Shown here piece by piece: positions 1 through 9,253 of a stretch of 64,000 nt of DNA (position 1 is the first letter of the stretch; the number at the start of each line of letters is the position of its first letter). The position numbers and the translations under genes are program-made. Under the pieces are notes generated by a model, which worked only from the letters and a program-made list of their open reading frames with translations, had not been told where the DNA came from and ran no database searches. This stretch comes from Sphingobacteriales bacterium UTBCD1. Lineage in GTDB: Bacteria > Bacteroidota > Bacteroidia > Chitinophagales > Chitinophagaceae. Location: NCBI GenBank assembly GCA_002066995.1, contig MWTC01000041.1, positions 62,001 to 126,000 of the forward strand, in the 5' to 3' direction.

Positions 1-59
1 AAGCAATGTTTTTACGTTATTTTTGGAGCATGTCAAAAGCATTAAAATACCTGTTAAAT

Positions 60-2210
60 ATGAAGAGACTCCCGATCGTGATTGTAATGATTGTTGCCGG
101 ATTATTCCTTGCATTCCAGACCCTTGGAAAAACCAATAATAATCCTCCTTCCAAATATGATGAAATACTCCGGCTGGTAGGCCAGAAGTTAACGGAAGAC
201 CATTATGACCCGCAAAAAATTGATGACGCATTTTCAAAAAAAGTTTTTAAGAAATACCTGGACGGCCTCGATGCTGATAAATCCTTTTTTCTGCAAAGCG
301 ATTATAATCTGCTGAAAGAAAAATATGAGAACCGTATTGATGACGAGATCAAAGGTGCCCCGGTGGAATTTTTCCTGGCAGCAGGTAAAATTTTTGACAC
401 AAGGATGGAGGAGAATGAAAAATTCTGTGATGAAATTTTATCAAAACCCTTTGATTTCAATATTGACGAAAGCGTAAACCTTGACGGCGAAAAGCTCAGC
501 TATGCCAATACGGAAGCTGAAAGAAAAGAAAGATGGAGAAAGAAACTGAAATACATGACGCTTCAGCGATATTCTGACCTGCTGGATATGCGTGAAAAAA
601 ATAAAGGCACAGTAGGATTTGAAGTGAAAACAGATTCACAACTGGAGCAGGAAGCCCGTGATAAAGTGAAAAAAGTGATTGGAAGGATCTTTAGCCATTA
701 TCATAACAAGTTTGGAGATGATGATAAATTCAACTTGTTCGTCAATGCAATTACGACTACGATGGATCCGCACACGGAATTTTTTCCGCCTGTGGACAAA
801 CGCTATTTTGATGAAGAAATGAGCGGCAGGTTTTTTGGCATCGGTGCTTCACTAACTTCCAATGACGACGGAAATATCAAAATCAACAGCATTATCACCG
901 GCAGCCCTGCCTGGAAATCAGGTGAACTGCAGGTGGGAGATATCGTGATGAAAGTAGGACAGGGTAAAGATGAACCTACTGACCTGACCGGATATGACAT
1001 CACTGATGCCGTAAAGTTAATCCGGGGAAAAAAAGGTACCGAGGTGCGTCTGACTGTAAAAAAACAAGATGGCACCATCAAGACAGTTTCAATAATCCGG
1101 GATGAAATCGTCCAGGATTTTACATTTGCCAGAAGTGCAATAGTAAAAAGCGGTGATGAAAAAATCGGTTATATTTTTCTTCCTGAATTTTATGCTGACT
1201 TTGAACATCCGAACGGCAACCGTTGCTCTGTGGATGTTGCCAAAGAAGTAGTGAAACTGAAAGAACAGAATGTGGATGGCATTGTAATTGATCTTCGCAA
1301 TAACGGCGGAGGATCATTGTATGATGTGGTGCAGATGGCCGGCCTTTTTGTAGATGACGGGCCGATTGTTCAGGTAAAAGACCGCTACAACAGGGCAAGT
1401 GTACTCAGGGATAAAGATAAAGGCGTATTATATTCCGGGCCACTGGCTGTCATGGTAAATGAACTCAGTGCTTCGGCCTCTGAAATATTTGCTGCTGCTA
1501 TACAGGATTACAACCGCGGTGTAATTATCGGCAGCACATCAACCTATGGCAAAGGAACCGTTCAAAGAAATATAGGATTAAATGATGACGGTATTTTTTC
1601 ATTATCCGGACCGGACCTGGGCACCATTAAGCTTACTATTCAAAAATTTTATCGTATCAACGGGGGATCCACCCAATTAAGGGGAGTCAGGTCAGACATT
1701 GTGCTGCCCGACAATCTTGAATACCTGAAAGTAAGAGAAAAAGATGATCCTGATGCTTTGAAATGGGATGAAATAGCAAAGGCAAATTATACGGTATGGA
1801 ACCCGGGTTACGAATTAAAAACAATTGAACAACTGAGCAACAAACGGCTTGAAAACGATCCGCAGTTTAAACTGATACAGGAAAAATCAGAATGGCTTGC
1901 AAAAGAAAATAATAAAACTTATTCATTGCAGTTAAGCAGGTATCGTAAAGAACAGCAACGGATTACTGACACTGTTAAACAGATGGATTCACTGTTGAAA
2001 CTCAAAGATTCTCTGAATGTATCTGCTCTTCCCGGTGAAGCTACCCGCTGGGCCAACGATAAAGACAAGCAACAGCAATTTGATCAATGGCTAAAAGGTC
2101 TGCGTACGGACATTTATCTTGACCAGGCTGTAAAAGTTATGGATGATATGATCGGACAGCAGAACCTTGCTAAAACAAAACAGGGAGAAGGAACCAAAAA
2201 GTCCTTTTAA
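60..2210 (+). CDS. prc: Carboxy-terminal processing (tail-specific) protease, S41 family
   Basis: Periplasmic serine protease that recognises C-terminal tails and degrades or trims envelope proteins. An N-terminal hydrophobic segment (VIVMIVAGLFLAF) acts as signal or anchor. A PDZ domain follows (roughly residues 230-310, with GIGASL), then the S41 catalytic core. The Ser-Lys dyad is visible: the serine in ELSASASE and the lysine in YGKGTVQ, about 26 residues apart as in Prc/CtpA. The long charged C-terminal part matches the large Tsp/Prc subfamily rather than short CtpA. In-frame ATGs exist at 6, 30 and 60; I chose 60 because MKRLPIVIV gives a normal signal-anchor start, but 30 has a GGAG nearby. 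The gene starts close to the window edge, so its promoter and upstream partners are not visible. A short GC hairpin lies just after the stop. Confidence 0.93.
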   Translation: MKRLPIVIVMIVAGLFLAFQTLGKTNNNPPSKYDEILRLVGQKLTEDHYDPQKIDDAFSKKVFKKYLDGLDADKSFFLQSDYNLLKEKYENRIDDEIKGAPVEFFLAAGKIFDTRMEENEKFCDEILSKPFDFNIDESVNLDGEKLSYANTEAERKERWRKKLKYMTLQRYSDLLDMREKNKGTVGFEVKTDSQLEQEARDKVKKVIGRIFSHYHNKFGDDDKFNLFVNAITTTMDPHTEFFPPVDKRYFDEEMSGRFFGIGASLTSNDDGNIKINSIITGSPAWKSGELQVGDIVMKVGQGKDEPTDLTGYDITDAVKLIRGKKGTEVRLTVKKQDGTIKTVSIIRDEIVQDFTFARSAIVKSGDEKIGYIFLPEFYADFEHPNGNRCSVDVAKEVVKLKEQNVDGIVIDLRNNGGGSLYDVVQMAGLFVDDGPIVQVKDRYNRASVLRDKDKGVLYSGPLAVMVNELSASASEIFAAAIQDYNRGVIIGSTSTYGKGTVQRNIGLNDDGIFSLSGPDLGTIKLTIQKFYRINGGSTQLRGVRSDIVLPDNLEYLKVREKDDPDALKWDEIAKANYTVWNPGYELKTIEQLSNKRLENDPQFKLIQEKSEWLAKENNKTYSLQLSRYRKEQQRITDTVKQMDSLLKLKDSLNVSALPGEATRWANDKDKQQQFDQWLKGLRTDIYLDQAVKVMDDMIGQQNLAKTKQGEGTKKSF

Positions 2211-2234
2211 TTATATCAAATGCATTTTCTCAGG

Positions 2235-2259
2235 GCCGGCTCAACTGCCGGCTCTTATT
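2235..2259. terminator. Hairpin between convergent prc and dinB-like genes
   Basis: GCCGGC, a 6-nt loop, then GCCGGC, followed by a T-rich run on the plus strand. It lies directly after the prc stop and touches the end of the convergent DinB-like gene, so it probably ends prc transcription. The stem is only 6 bp, so confidence is moderate. Confidence 0.5.
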
Positions 2260-2770
2260 TTTTAAGATATCTTTCTTTTACAATATTTTGATGATGGAGG
2301 GCATGCCCGATCAGGATATAACCCATTCCCAACACATAATTGGAATGATTGCTGGCAATCCCTGAATTTTCCAATTGTTCTGCATCAAAAGAACCAAACA
2401 TGTATTCGGCAGATTTGCGTACCGCCCTGAATTCTTCTATAAGATCGTTCCAGATTCTTGATGCTGCTTTGGAATTTGCAGCAAAAAGATCTTCATCAAA
2501 TTTTGGCAGGGGGGTGCTGTCTTTCCTGGCAAAAGTAAGCGCCCTGTATATAAAAACACGTTCTGCATCAATGATGTGCTGCAAAACTTCTTTGGTCGTC
2601 CATTTTCCTTCGGCATAACGATAATCATATTTTGATGAAGGAATGTTTTCAAAAAAATGAATGATAGAATGGCTTTCTTTCCGGAATGCTTCCATCAGGT
2701 CATTTTCAGTAACCAGGTTGATGTAATTGTGATAAAATTCATGAACTCTTGATAGATCAGGCTTTGCCAT
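2255..2770 (-). CDS. DinB-fold (DinB_2/YfiT-like) putative metal-dependent protein
   Basis: A 171-residue protein of the DinB four-helix-bundle superfamily. The three spaced histidines that bind a divalent metal are visible: one in LQHIIDAER in the first half and the pair in GHALHHQNI near the C-terminus. Members act in thiol transfer or as small hydrolases and many are uncharacterised, so the substrate cannot be named. WTTKEVLQHIIDAERVF is typical of the subfamily. The start ATG at 2770 is preceded on the minus strand by a near-consensus -7 box (TACCTTTC, 2795-2802). The gene is monocistronic, convergent with prc. Confidence 0.85.
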   Translation of the reverse strand: MAKPDLSRVHEFYHNYINLVTENDLMEAFRKESHSIIHFFENIPSSKYDYRYAEGKWTTKEVLQHIIDAERVFIYRALTFARKDSTPLPKFDEDLFAANSKAASRIWNDLIEEFRAVRKSAEYMFGSFDAEQLENSGIASNHSNYVLGMGYILIGHALHHQNIVKERYLKK

Positions 2771-2816
2771 TATTGGTTGGTTTTAATTTGCACCGAAAGG
2801 TAAATCGTTTTAATAA

Positions 2817-2846
2817 AAAAAACCTCTGCGCCGGCAGAGGTTTTTT
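2817..2846 (-). terminator. Rho-independent terminator of the subtilase gene
   Basis: Perfect inverted repeat with 13-nt arms (2817-2829 and 2834-2846) around a 4-nt loop; the GC core is CCTCTGC/GCAGAGG. Read on the minus strand it is followed by a T tract and sits about 20 bp after the S8 peptidase stop. The T/A-rich outer arms make it potentially bidirectional. Confidence 0.88.
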
Positions 2847-2867
2847 ACGAATGACGGAAGTATTTTT

Positions 2868-4553
2868 TCAGAATGCTTTTTTCCCGGCAGGTTTTAAGTT
2901 TCTTTCACCTTTTAAGGTTGAGGCCAGTTTAACTGCTTCATAGGCATTTACAATGCCGCCGGTAACGCTAAGTTCATTAAGGGAGACTTCTTCACCTGTA
3001 CCGGGGTCTTTTACTTTGCCGGTTGGCTTGTATGTTGATTTATCGATCACCATTTTCACCTGCTGGGCACTGAGGTCAGGAAAATATTCAAGAATCAAAG
3101 CTGCAACTCCGGCTACTACAGGTGAAGCCATGCTGGTTCCTTGCAGATTTTGATAATTATTTCCTGTCGGTACAGTAGAATATATTTTTTTACCCGGTGC
3201 AAAAACATCAACCTCCTTTTTTCCATAGTTGGAAAATTCCGCCACGAGTCCATCACCTAATGACTCACCGCTTGCACCAACTGTGATCCAGTTGTCAGCT
3301 TGTTTCCCGCCACTTAGAAAAACCGGTGTCGGGAAATTCCATGTAGTGTCCACATCTTTTGCATCATTACCAGCCGCATGAACCAATAACACTCCCTTAC
3401 TTTCTGCATACTTCACTGCGTCATCTACCCATTTCTTTTCAGGAGAAAAACTTTTTCCAAAACTCATGTTTATTACCTGTGCCCCGTTATCTACTGCATA
3501 GCGAATGGCCAGGGCAATATCTTTGTCATGCTCGTCGCCATCAGGCACTGCTCTTACCATCATAATTTTTACGTTATCGGCAATACCATTTATTCCGATG
3601 CCATTGGTACGGTCGGCGCCGATTATTCCGGTAACATGAGTACCGTGTAATGCAGACTTGGGACTTACCATCACATTGTTGTTTCCATAATACCTGTCAT
3701 TAATATCCGAATAATTGTCTTTTACAATTTCACCCCTGAAATCTTTTGGAGGATTTTCAAGCGCCTCTGATTTTTTCACTTCGCTGCTTACATAATCAGA
3801 AAATTCCTGGATGAAATCCTGGTTATTTGTTTCCATGGCATCATTTCCCTGGAACAAAGGAAGTAAAACCATTTTTGCCCTTTTTACTTCAGGATCATTT
3901 GAGTTAAGTGTATCCAGGTCCTTGCCTGTATATTTATCTTTTCCCAATGCTTTTGAGATGATGCTGTCGCTTTTCCTGGCGGCCCTGTATGCATTTTTCA
4001 GAAAAATCAATTCCAGGCCGTTTGTTACATTATCACCCTGAAGGCTTGCTTCTGCTTTCTTCCACATGATGTACTGGTATTTATCATCATTGGAAAGCTT
4101 AGAAGTGTCCACAGTTTTTCCGCCCCATTTATCTTTAAATTCATGATACACTCTTGCCCCTTCGTAAGAATCTTCTTCTACATTCCTGCCATCTTTGTTT
4201 CCCAGGAAATTCCATCCATACACGTCATCTACATAGCCATTGTGGTCGTCATCAATGCCATTGCCGGGAATTTCGCCGGGGTTACGCCATAAAACCGATT
4301 TCAGATCTTCGTGTGTCGTATCCACACCTGAATCAATTACAGCTACAACTACTGTTTTACTTTTTATTTTTTTGGATTTGAGGAAATCATAAGCTTTATC
4401 AATGCTGATCCCCGGGTAACCATTGCTGGCTTCATCCAACAGGTACCAACCATTAGGTACTTTTTCTTTAACAGATGTTTGGGCATGGGATACGAAAAAG
4501 GAAGCGGCCGATAAAATTATCAGCCAAAAAAATTTCCTGGAAAAATCTTTCAT
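2868..4553 (-). CDS. Secreted subtilisin-like serine protease (S8 family)
   Basis: Exported endoprotease. The N-terminus is a clear signal peptide (FFWLIILSAASFFVSHAQ). The catalytic triad is visible: Asp74 in VIDSGVD, His303 in LHGTHVTG and Ser474 in GTSMASP, with the oxyanion Asn396 in HAAGND. The triad spacing is unusual: about 230 residues separate Asp and His, against about 32 in classic subtilisin, because of a long charged insertion (about residues 85-300). Such insertions occur in Bacteroidota S8 proteases. There is no recognisable T9SS sorting domain at the C-terminus, so it is probably periplasmic or exported another way. It is followed by a strong terminator and appears to be a single-gene unit. 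Function is assigned by family only. Confidence 0.93.
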   Translation of the reverse strand: MKDFSRKFFWLIILSAASFFVSHAQTSVKEKVPNGWYLLDEASNGYPGISIDKAYDFLKSKKIKSKTVVVAVIDSGVDTTHEDLKSVLWRNPGEIPGNGIDDDHNGYVDDVYGWNFLGNKDGRNVEEDSYEGARVYHEFKDKWGGKTVDTSKLSNDDKYQYIMWKKAEASLQGDNVTNGLELIFLKNAYRAARKSDSIISKALGKDKYTGKDLDTLNSNDPEVKRAKMVLLPLFQGNDAMETNNQDFIQEFSDYVSSEVKKSEALENPPKDFRGEIVKDNYSDINDRYYGNNNVMVSPKSALHGTHVTGIIGADRTNGIGINGIADNVKIMMVRAVPDGDEHDKDIALAIRYAVDNGAQVINMSFGKSFSPEKKWVDDAVKYAESKGVLLVHAAGNDAKDVDTTWNFPTPVFLSGGKQADNWITVGASGESLGDGLVAEFSNYGKKEVDVFAPGKKIYSTVPTGNNYQNLQGTSMASPVVAGVAALILEYFPDLSAQQVKMVIDKSTYKPTGKVKDPGTGEEVSLNELSVTGGIVNAYEAVKLASTLKGERNLKPAGKKAF

Positions 4554-4721
4554 GATTAATTATTTGTTTACAAATTTTCGAAAGCTGTAAAAATACTCAT
4601 TACCGTCCACACTTTTTAGAACGATATTAATTATAACTCACCTATGACGGGTGTATTTTACAGGCGGTTGTTTTTCCGGATATACCGGTAAGCTTTTAAG
4701 GTTTTGTTAATAGGGATTCTG

Positions 4722-6245
4722 TCAGATGTCAAATTTTATTCCCTGGGCCAGTGGTAGCTGCTCGCTGTAGTTGATTGTATTGGTTTGCCTTCTCATGTAT
4801 GATTTCCAGGCATCACTGCCGCTCTCTCGGCCAGCGCCGGTTTCTTTTTCACCTCCAAACGCACCGCCGATCTCGGCGCCCGATGTACCGATATTGATAT
4901 TTGCGATTCCGCAATCACTGCCGGCAACGGATAAAAATCTTTCTGCCTCTCTCAGATTCAGTGTCATGATCGCCGAGGAAAGCCCCTGGGGCACGCCATT
5001 GTGAATAGCAATAGCCTCATCAAGTGTTTTATATTTCAATAAATAAAGAATAGGAGCGAAGGTCTCCTGCTGCACGATTTTAGAGTCGGGCTTAACTTCT
5101 GCTATGCAGGGTTTTACATAACAGCCGCTTTCATAACCTTTACCTTTCAATACGCCACCTTCTACAATAAATTTTCCTCCTTCTTTTTTACATTCTTCAA
5201 TAGCTGCGGTGTATTTATTTACAGCATCAGTATCGATCAGTGGCCCCACCAGGTTCTTTTCATCCAAAGGATTTCCTATTGTAAGCTTTTTGTAGGCAGC
5301 AACCAGCCTTTCTTTCACTGCCCCGTAAACATCTTCATGAACAATAAGTCTCCTTGTGGTTGTGCAGCGCTGACCTGCCGTTCCAACCGCCCCGAAAAGT
5401 GCACCACGAATGGCGATATCCAGATCGGCATCTTTAGATATAATGATCGCATTATTGCCTCCTAATTCCAGAAGCGATCTTCCTAATCTTGCCGCTACTG
5501 CTGTGCCCACTTCTTTTCCCATCCTCACAGATCCTGTAGCAGATATTAAAGCAATCCCCGGGTCTTTTGTCATCCATTCTCCGACAGTTTTATCACCGCT
5601 GATGATACAACTCACACCTTCCGGTACTTTATTTTTTTCAAACACTTCGGCAATGATATGCTGGCAGGCCAAAGCGCATAAAGAAGTTTTTTCCGAAGGC
5701 TTCCAGACACAAACATCTCCGCAAACCCATGCGATCATGGTATTCCAGCTCCAGACGGATACAGGAAAATTAAAAGCAGTAATAAGGCCCACAACTCCCA
5801 ATGGATGCCATTGCTCATACATGCGATGCCCCGGTCTTTCACTATGCATTGTCAGCCCATAAAGTTGCCTGGACAGTCCAACGGCAAAATCGCTGATATC
5901 GATCATTTCCTGCACTTCTCCATAACCTTCCTGCAAACTTTTTCCCATTTCATAAGAAACCAGTCTTCCCAGTATTTCTTTTTTCTTACGCAATGCTTCT
6001 CCTACCTGCCTTACTATTTCTCCACGATGGGGCGCCGGCACCAATCGCCATTCGTTAAAAGCTTTTGCAGCAGTCTCCATTACTTTATCATAACCTGATT
6101 TATCCGTAGAAATAAATGAGGCGATCTCTTTGCCGTCAACCGGAGAAAAAGATATATTGGTTCCGCCCTTTGATTTTATCCATTTGCTGCCGGTGCTTGT
6201 ACCTGAGTTTTGCGGTTGAATTTGTAATTCTTTCAGAAAATCCAT
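4722..6245 (-). CDS. Aldehyde dehydrogenase, ALDH7 type (alpha-aminoadipic semialdehyde/piperideine-6-carboxylate dehydrogenase-like)
   Basis: Cytosolic NAD(P)-dependent aldehyde dehydrogenase, about 507 residues. Conserved features: the Asn of AFNFPVSVW, the cofactor-binding ATGSVRMG, the general-base Glu in LLELGGNNA and the nucleophilic Cys in GQRCTTTRR (Glu260 and Cys294 in this numbering). Overall sequence resembles antiquitin/AmaB, which oxidises alpha-aminoadipic semialdehyde in lysine breakdown; GGEKETGAGRESGSDAWK near the end is typical of ALDH7. No other lysine-catabolic gene is nearby, so the substrate is inferred from family. The frame opens at 6275, but a consensus -7 box lies at 6263-6270, so the ATG at 6245 is the likely start. 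Confidence 0.88.
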   Translation of the reverse strand: MDFLKELQIQPQNSGTSTGSKWIKSKGGTNISFSPVDGKEIASFISTDKSGYDKVMETAAKAFNEWRLVPAPHRGEIVRQVGEALRKKKEILGRLVSYEMGKSLQEGYGEVQEMIDISDFAVGLSRQLYGLTMHSERPGHRMYEQWHPLGVVGLITAFNFPVSVWSWNTMIAWVCGDVCVWKPSEKTSLCALACQHIIAEVFEKNKVPEGVSCIISGDKTVGEWMTKDPGIALISATGSVRMGKEVGTAVAARLGRSLLELGGNNAIIISKDADLDIAIRGALFGAVGTAGQRCTTTRRLIVHEDVYGAVKERLVAAYKKLTIGNPLDEKNLVGPLIDTDAVNKYTAAIEECKKEGGKFIVEGGVLKGKGYESGCYVKPCIAEVKPDSKIVQQETFAPILYLLKYKTLDEAIAIHNGVPQGLSSAIMTLNLREAERFLSVAGSDCGIANINIGTSGAEIGGAFGGEKETGAGRESGSDAWKSYMRRQTNTINYSEQLPLAQGIKFDI

Positions 6246-6262
6246 TGGTATAATTCTTTTTG

Positions 6263-6270
6263 CAAAGTTA
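6263..6270 (-). promoter_or_regulatory. -7 promoter element (TAACTTTG) of the ALDH gene
   Basis: Minus-strand TAACTTTG matches the Bacteroidota -7 consensus TAnnTTTG and lies 17 nt before the ATG at 6245. It overlaps the upstream in-frame ATG (6275), which argues against that start. No clear -33 TTTG is visible. Confidence 0.55.
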
Positions 6271-6540
6271 AGCATCGGAATACATTCTTGCCATCATTAT
6301 ATTTTTTAAGTGCAGTTCAATTTTTACTGTAAGTCAAAAATGCTGAAGGAATGAAAGTGATAGTAAATTATTGATAAAGAATTTTATTTAAAAAAAAGTC
6401 GCTTCCCGGTTGTTTTCTTCCGTTTCAAAAATGAATGAGAGTCCTATACTGAAATCCAATTCTGCTATGAACTCAGTACATTGCCACTCTTCAGTTCAAA
6501 AACGCATGCTGGGTAATACCTCAGCCGGCGCCTGGAAAAT

Positions 6541-7413
6541 TCAGTTGGATGAAATAACAAATGTGTACTTTGTCCAAAAGCTTTCAGGTGCTGACATTTT
6601 CTGGCGATTACCCTGTGAGATATTACCATTACCCCCTTCGCGGCGAAAGCCACCACCTCCACCTCTGCGCCCGCCGGAACTTCCATAAGAAGAATTTCCA
6701 AACTCAGAACCTGCACCGGGGGTCATTTCCATTCCATTAATTTTCCAGCCCACTGAAATTTTCTTTTGATTCAGCGCTGCCAGATCATCATCCAACATCT
6801 TTAATGGAATTAAATATTCAATATGCATGACATCCGAAGAATCCCATGTAAATGCTACCTGGGCTGAATTTGCCTTCCTTAGACCCTGCCGGACCGGTTC
6901 TTCATCGGAAAAACCAAAAAGTCTCATATAGATCAGGTTCAAAGCCATTTCACTCCGGATGGTCTTCATATTCTGCTTTGATGCTGAATGCTTTTCCATA
7001 TCGGTGCCTGCAGAAGAATTGTCTTCATCGGAATTGATTTCTGAATTCCCTGTTGCAGATCCGTCAGCATCCCTTTTCACAGGGAATTCAATACCACGGT
7101 GTTCTTTTTTCTTTCCTTTCAGGTCTATGTACAGGTTCATCCCCAGGCGCATCATTTTCATTTGTGTTCTGAAATCGGGAATCGTCACTGCCAAAAACAG
7201 GTCGTCTGCATCATTGTCAATTGCGTAACTGATACCGGTTTCTTTGTCTGTTTCAAATTTATTCTGTGGCCACTCTGAGACGGAACCGTCGAGAATATGC
7301 CTGATAATAACACTATCTTCTGGAATCTTTATATGCGATGAAGCATTATTTGAAAAGCTGTTCAAAGACAATACGCTGCAGAAGACTACAGAGAGAATAA
7401 TATGAAATTTCAT
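6541..7413 (-). CDS. Secreted protein of unknown function with Gly/Arg-rich tail
   Basis: I do not recognise a named family with certainty. The protein (about 290 residues from the ATG at 7413) has a signal peptide (FHIILSVVFCSVLSLNSFS). Its first part, with ILDGSVSEWP and a following beta-rich stretch ending in LFLAVTIPD, recalls sugar-binding-like domains of the family 9 CBM type. A polar Ser/Asp/Glu-rich linker occupies about residues 115-150. A second beta-rich block ends in VGWKINGMEM. A low-complexity tail is rich in Gly, Arg and Ser (SSGGRRGGGGGFRREGG). The in-frame ATG four codons upstream is possible but gives a worse signal peptide. Neighbours (ALDH, panB) say nothing about function. 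Confidence 0.7.
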   Translation of the reverse strand: MKFHIILSVVFCSVLSLNSFSNNASSHIKIPEDSVIIRHILDGSVSEWPQNKFETDKETGISYAIDNDADDLFLAVTIPDFRTQMKMMRLGMNLYIDLKGKKKEHRGIEFPVKRDADGSATGNSEINSDEDNSSAGTDMEKHSASKQNMKTIRSEMALNLIYMRLFGFSDEEPVRQGLRKANSAQVAFTWDSSDVMHIEYLIPLKMLDDDLAALNQKKISVGWKINGMEMTPGAGSEFGNSSYGSSGGRRGGGGGFRREGGNGNISQGNRQKMSAPESFWTKYTFVISSN

Positions 7414-7466
7414 GATAATACACAATTAATACTTTTGTTTGACGCATTATCATGACCCTTGCTTTC

Positions 7467-8282
7467 TCAGTATTGTTCGTTTTTATTGGGAAAATCTTTT
7501 GATTTTACGTCTTTAATGTATTGTTGAATAGCCCCGGTTATCTGCCCGTTCAGGTTCAGGTACTGTCTCAAGAACCGTGGCCTGAACTCTGTATTAATTC
7601 CCAGCATGTCATGCATGACAAGCACCTGGCCATTACAGTCACTCCCGGCACCGATCCCGATTGTAGGAATCTTTAATTCTTCCGTTACATCTTTTGCTAA
7701 AGTTGCCGGTATTTTTTCCAGGACAACTGCAAAGCACCCGGCTCTTTCGATCAGTCTTGCATCTACCATCAGCTTGTTTGCTTCAGCTTCTTCTTTTGCC
7801 CTGACTGCATAGGTGCCAAACTTATAAATGGATTGTGGTGTTAAGCCAAGGTGCCCCATTACCGGTATGCCTGCAGATACAATTCTTTTAATGGATTCCA
7901 CTACTTCATCACCGCCTTCAAGCTTTATGGCATGTGCTCCTGTCTCTTTCATGACCCGTATTGCGGATGCCAGGGCAATTTCAGAGTTGGACTGATAAGA
8001 ACCGAAAGGAAGATCTACCACTACCAAGCATCTGTCAATGCCGCGAATTACTGATTGTGCATGATAGATCATGTGCTCCAGTGTGATCGGCAAAGTGGTT
8101 TCATGGCCTGCCATTACATTAGAAGCGGAATCACCGACCAAGATGACATCAATCCCTGCATGATCAAAGATCTTTCCAAATGAATAGTCGTACGCAGTGA
8201 TCATCGAAATTTTTTCTCCAGACGCTTTCATATTTTGCAGCGTATGCGTGGTTACTTTTTTTACTTCTTTACTTGTAGCCAT
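7467..8282 (-). CDS. panB: 3-methyl-2-oxobutanoate hydroxymethyltransferase
   Basis: First committed step of pantothenate synthesis: transfers a hydroxymethyl group from 5,10-methylenetetrahydrofolate to 2-oxoisovalerate, giving ketopantoate. The 271-residue length is normal. Conserved features: ITAYDYSFG, the Mg-ligand Asp51 in VGDSASNV, Asp90 in VVDLPFGS, Lys120 and Glu122 in [16 protein letters not shown] with His144, and IGIGAG. The other gene of the pathway in this window, panC, lies about 5 kb upstream on the same strand but is not contiguous. Confidence 0.97.
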   Translation of the reverse strand: MATSKEVKKVTTHTLQNMKASGEKISMITAYDYSFGKIFDHAGIDVILVGDSASNVMAGHETTLPITLEHMIYHAQSVIRGIDRCLVVVDLPFGSYQSNSEIALASAIRVMKETGAHAIKLEGGDEVVESIKRIVSAGIPVMGHLGLTPQSIYKFGTYAVRAKEEAEANKLMVDARLIERAGCFAVVLEKIPATLAKDVTEELKIPTIGIGAGSDCNGQVLVMHDMLGINTEFRPRFLRQYLNLNGQITGAIQQYIKDVKSKDFPNKNEQY

Positions 8283-8356
8283 AATTAAAATATGTTTAAG
8301 AGATCATCTGTAAAGGCAAATATTTAATTATTTAAAACAAAAAGTCTTTGAAAAAA

Positions 8357-9253
8357 TCAGGCTTGTGTTTTTTTCATGTTCAGCTCTTCATACAGGGAAT
8401 GGATCAACCCGTCTGCCAGCCCGATCTTCGGCACATAGATCTCACCTGCATCCGTCCAGCGCATAACATTAATGTAGATAAGGAGCGCCGGCACTATTAC
8501 ATCCGCCCGGTCTTCACGAAACTGATACAGCGCAATCCTTTCCTGCACAGTGAGGCTGTTGAACTCCTTATAGTAATCACGTAATAAATCCAGGGTTAAA
8601 GGCTTTCCTTCTTTTCTTTTTGACATGGAAAATATCTTGTTGATATTTCCTCCCGTTCCAATGACCGTTACCTGATGGTATCCTTTTGTTTTCTTACGCA
8701 GAAAATCTCTCATTTGTTCCCACATATTATCAGAAACCTGGTTTTTCAGCAGGCGTATCGTACCAATATTGAATGATTCTTTAAATATAAGTTTTCCATC
8801 GCTGAAAAAAGTCAGTTCTGTGCTCCCGCCGCCCACATCCGTATAAAGGTAAGATTCATTACTGTTCATGTTTTCGGCAATATGGTTTTGATAAATGAAA
8901 GATGCTTCATCCGGTCCGCTGATGATCCGGATAGAAATACCGGTGCTTTCTTTTATTTTTTTTAAGATCACATCTGAATTTACCGCATCTCTCATAGCGG
9001 AAGTTGCACAGGCTTTCAGATGTGCTACTTCATATACATCCAGCAGGAGGCGGTATGCTTTGATCGTTTTGATGAGTTTCTCTGCTTTGGCTGAAGATAT
9101 TTCCCCTTTATCAAAAACATCAAACCCGAGCCTCAGTGGCACACGCACTAAAATAACTTTAATGAATTCGGTAATTCCCCGGGGCCCTGGAATTACATCA
9201 GAAATCAACAATCGTGCTGCATTACTTCCAATATCAATCGCTGCGAGTCTCAC
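8357..9253 (-). CDS. ppx: Exopolyphosphatase / guanosine pentaphosphate phosphatase family
   Basis: Ppx/GppA phosphatase of the ASKHA fold, 298 residues: the short form without the C-terminal HD-like domain. Phosphate- and nucleotide-binding loops are visible as AAIDIGSNAARLL at the start and YTDVGGGSTEL near residue 140, with VIGTGGNI later. It probably hydrolyses terminal phosphates of polyphosphate and possibly pppGpp. The start overlaps the end of ppk1 by 20 bp in a different frame, indicating one transcript and probably translational coupling: the maker and the breaker of polyphosphate are co-expressed. Assignment between Ppx and GppA cannot be settled from sequence alone. Confidence 0.92.
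   Translation of the reverse strand: MRLAAIDIGSNAARLLISDVIPGPRGITEFIKVILVRVPLRLGFDVFDKGEISSAKAEKLIKTIKAYRLLLDVYEVAHLKACATSAMRDAVNSDVILKKIKESTGISIRIISGPDEASFIYQNHIAENMNSNESYLYTDVGGGSTELTFFSDGKLIFKESFNIGTIRLLKNQVSDNMWEQMRDFLRKKTKGYHQVTVIGTGGNINKIFSMSKRKEGKPLTLDLLRDYYKEFNSLTVQERIALYQFREDRADVIVPALLIYINVMRWTDAGEIYVPKIGLADGLIHSLYEELNMKKTQA

Noticed and set aside
5410-5862. A 150-residue plus-strand frame inside the ALDH gene
   Set aside because: Antisense shadow of the ALDH coding sequence.
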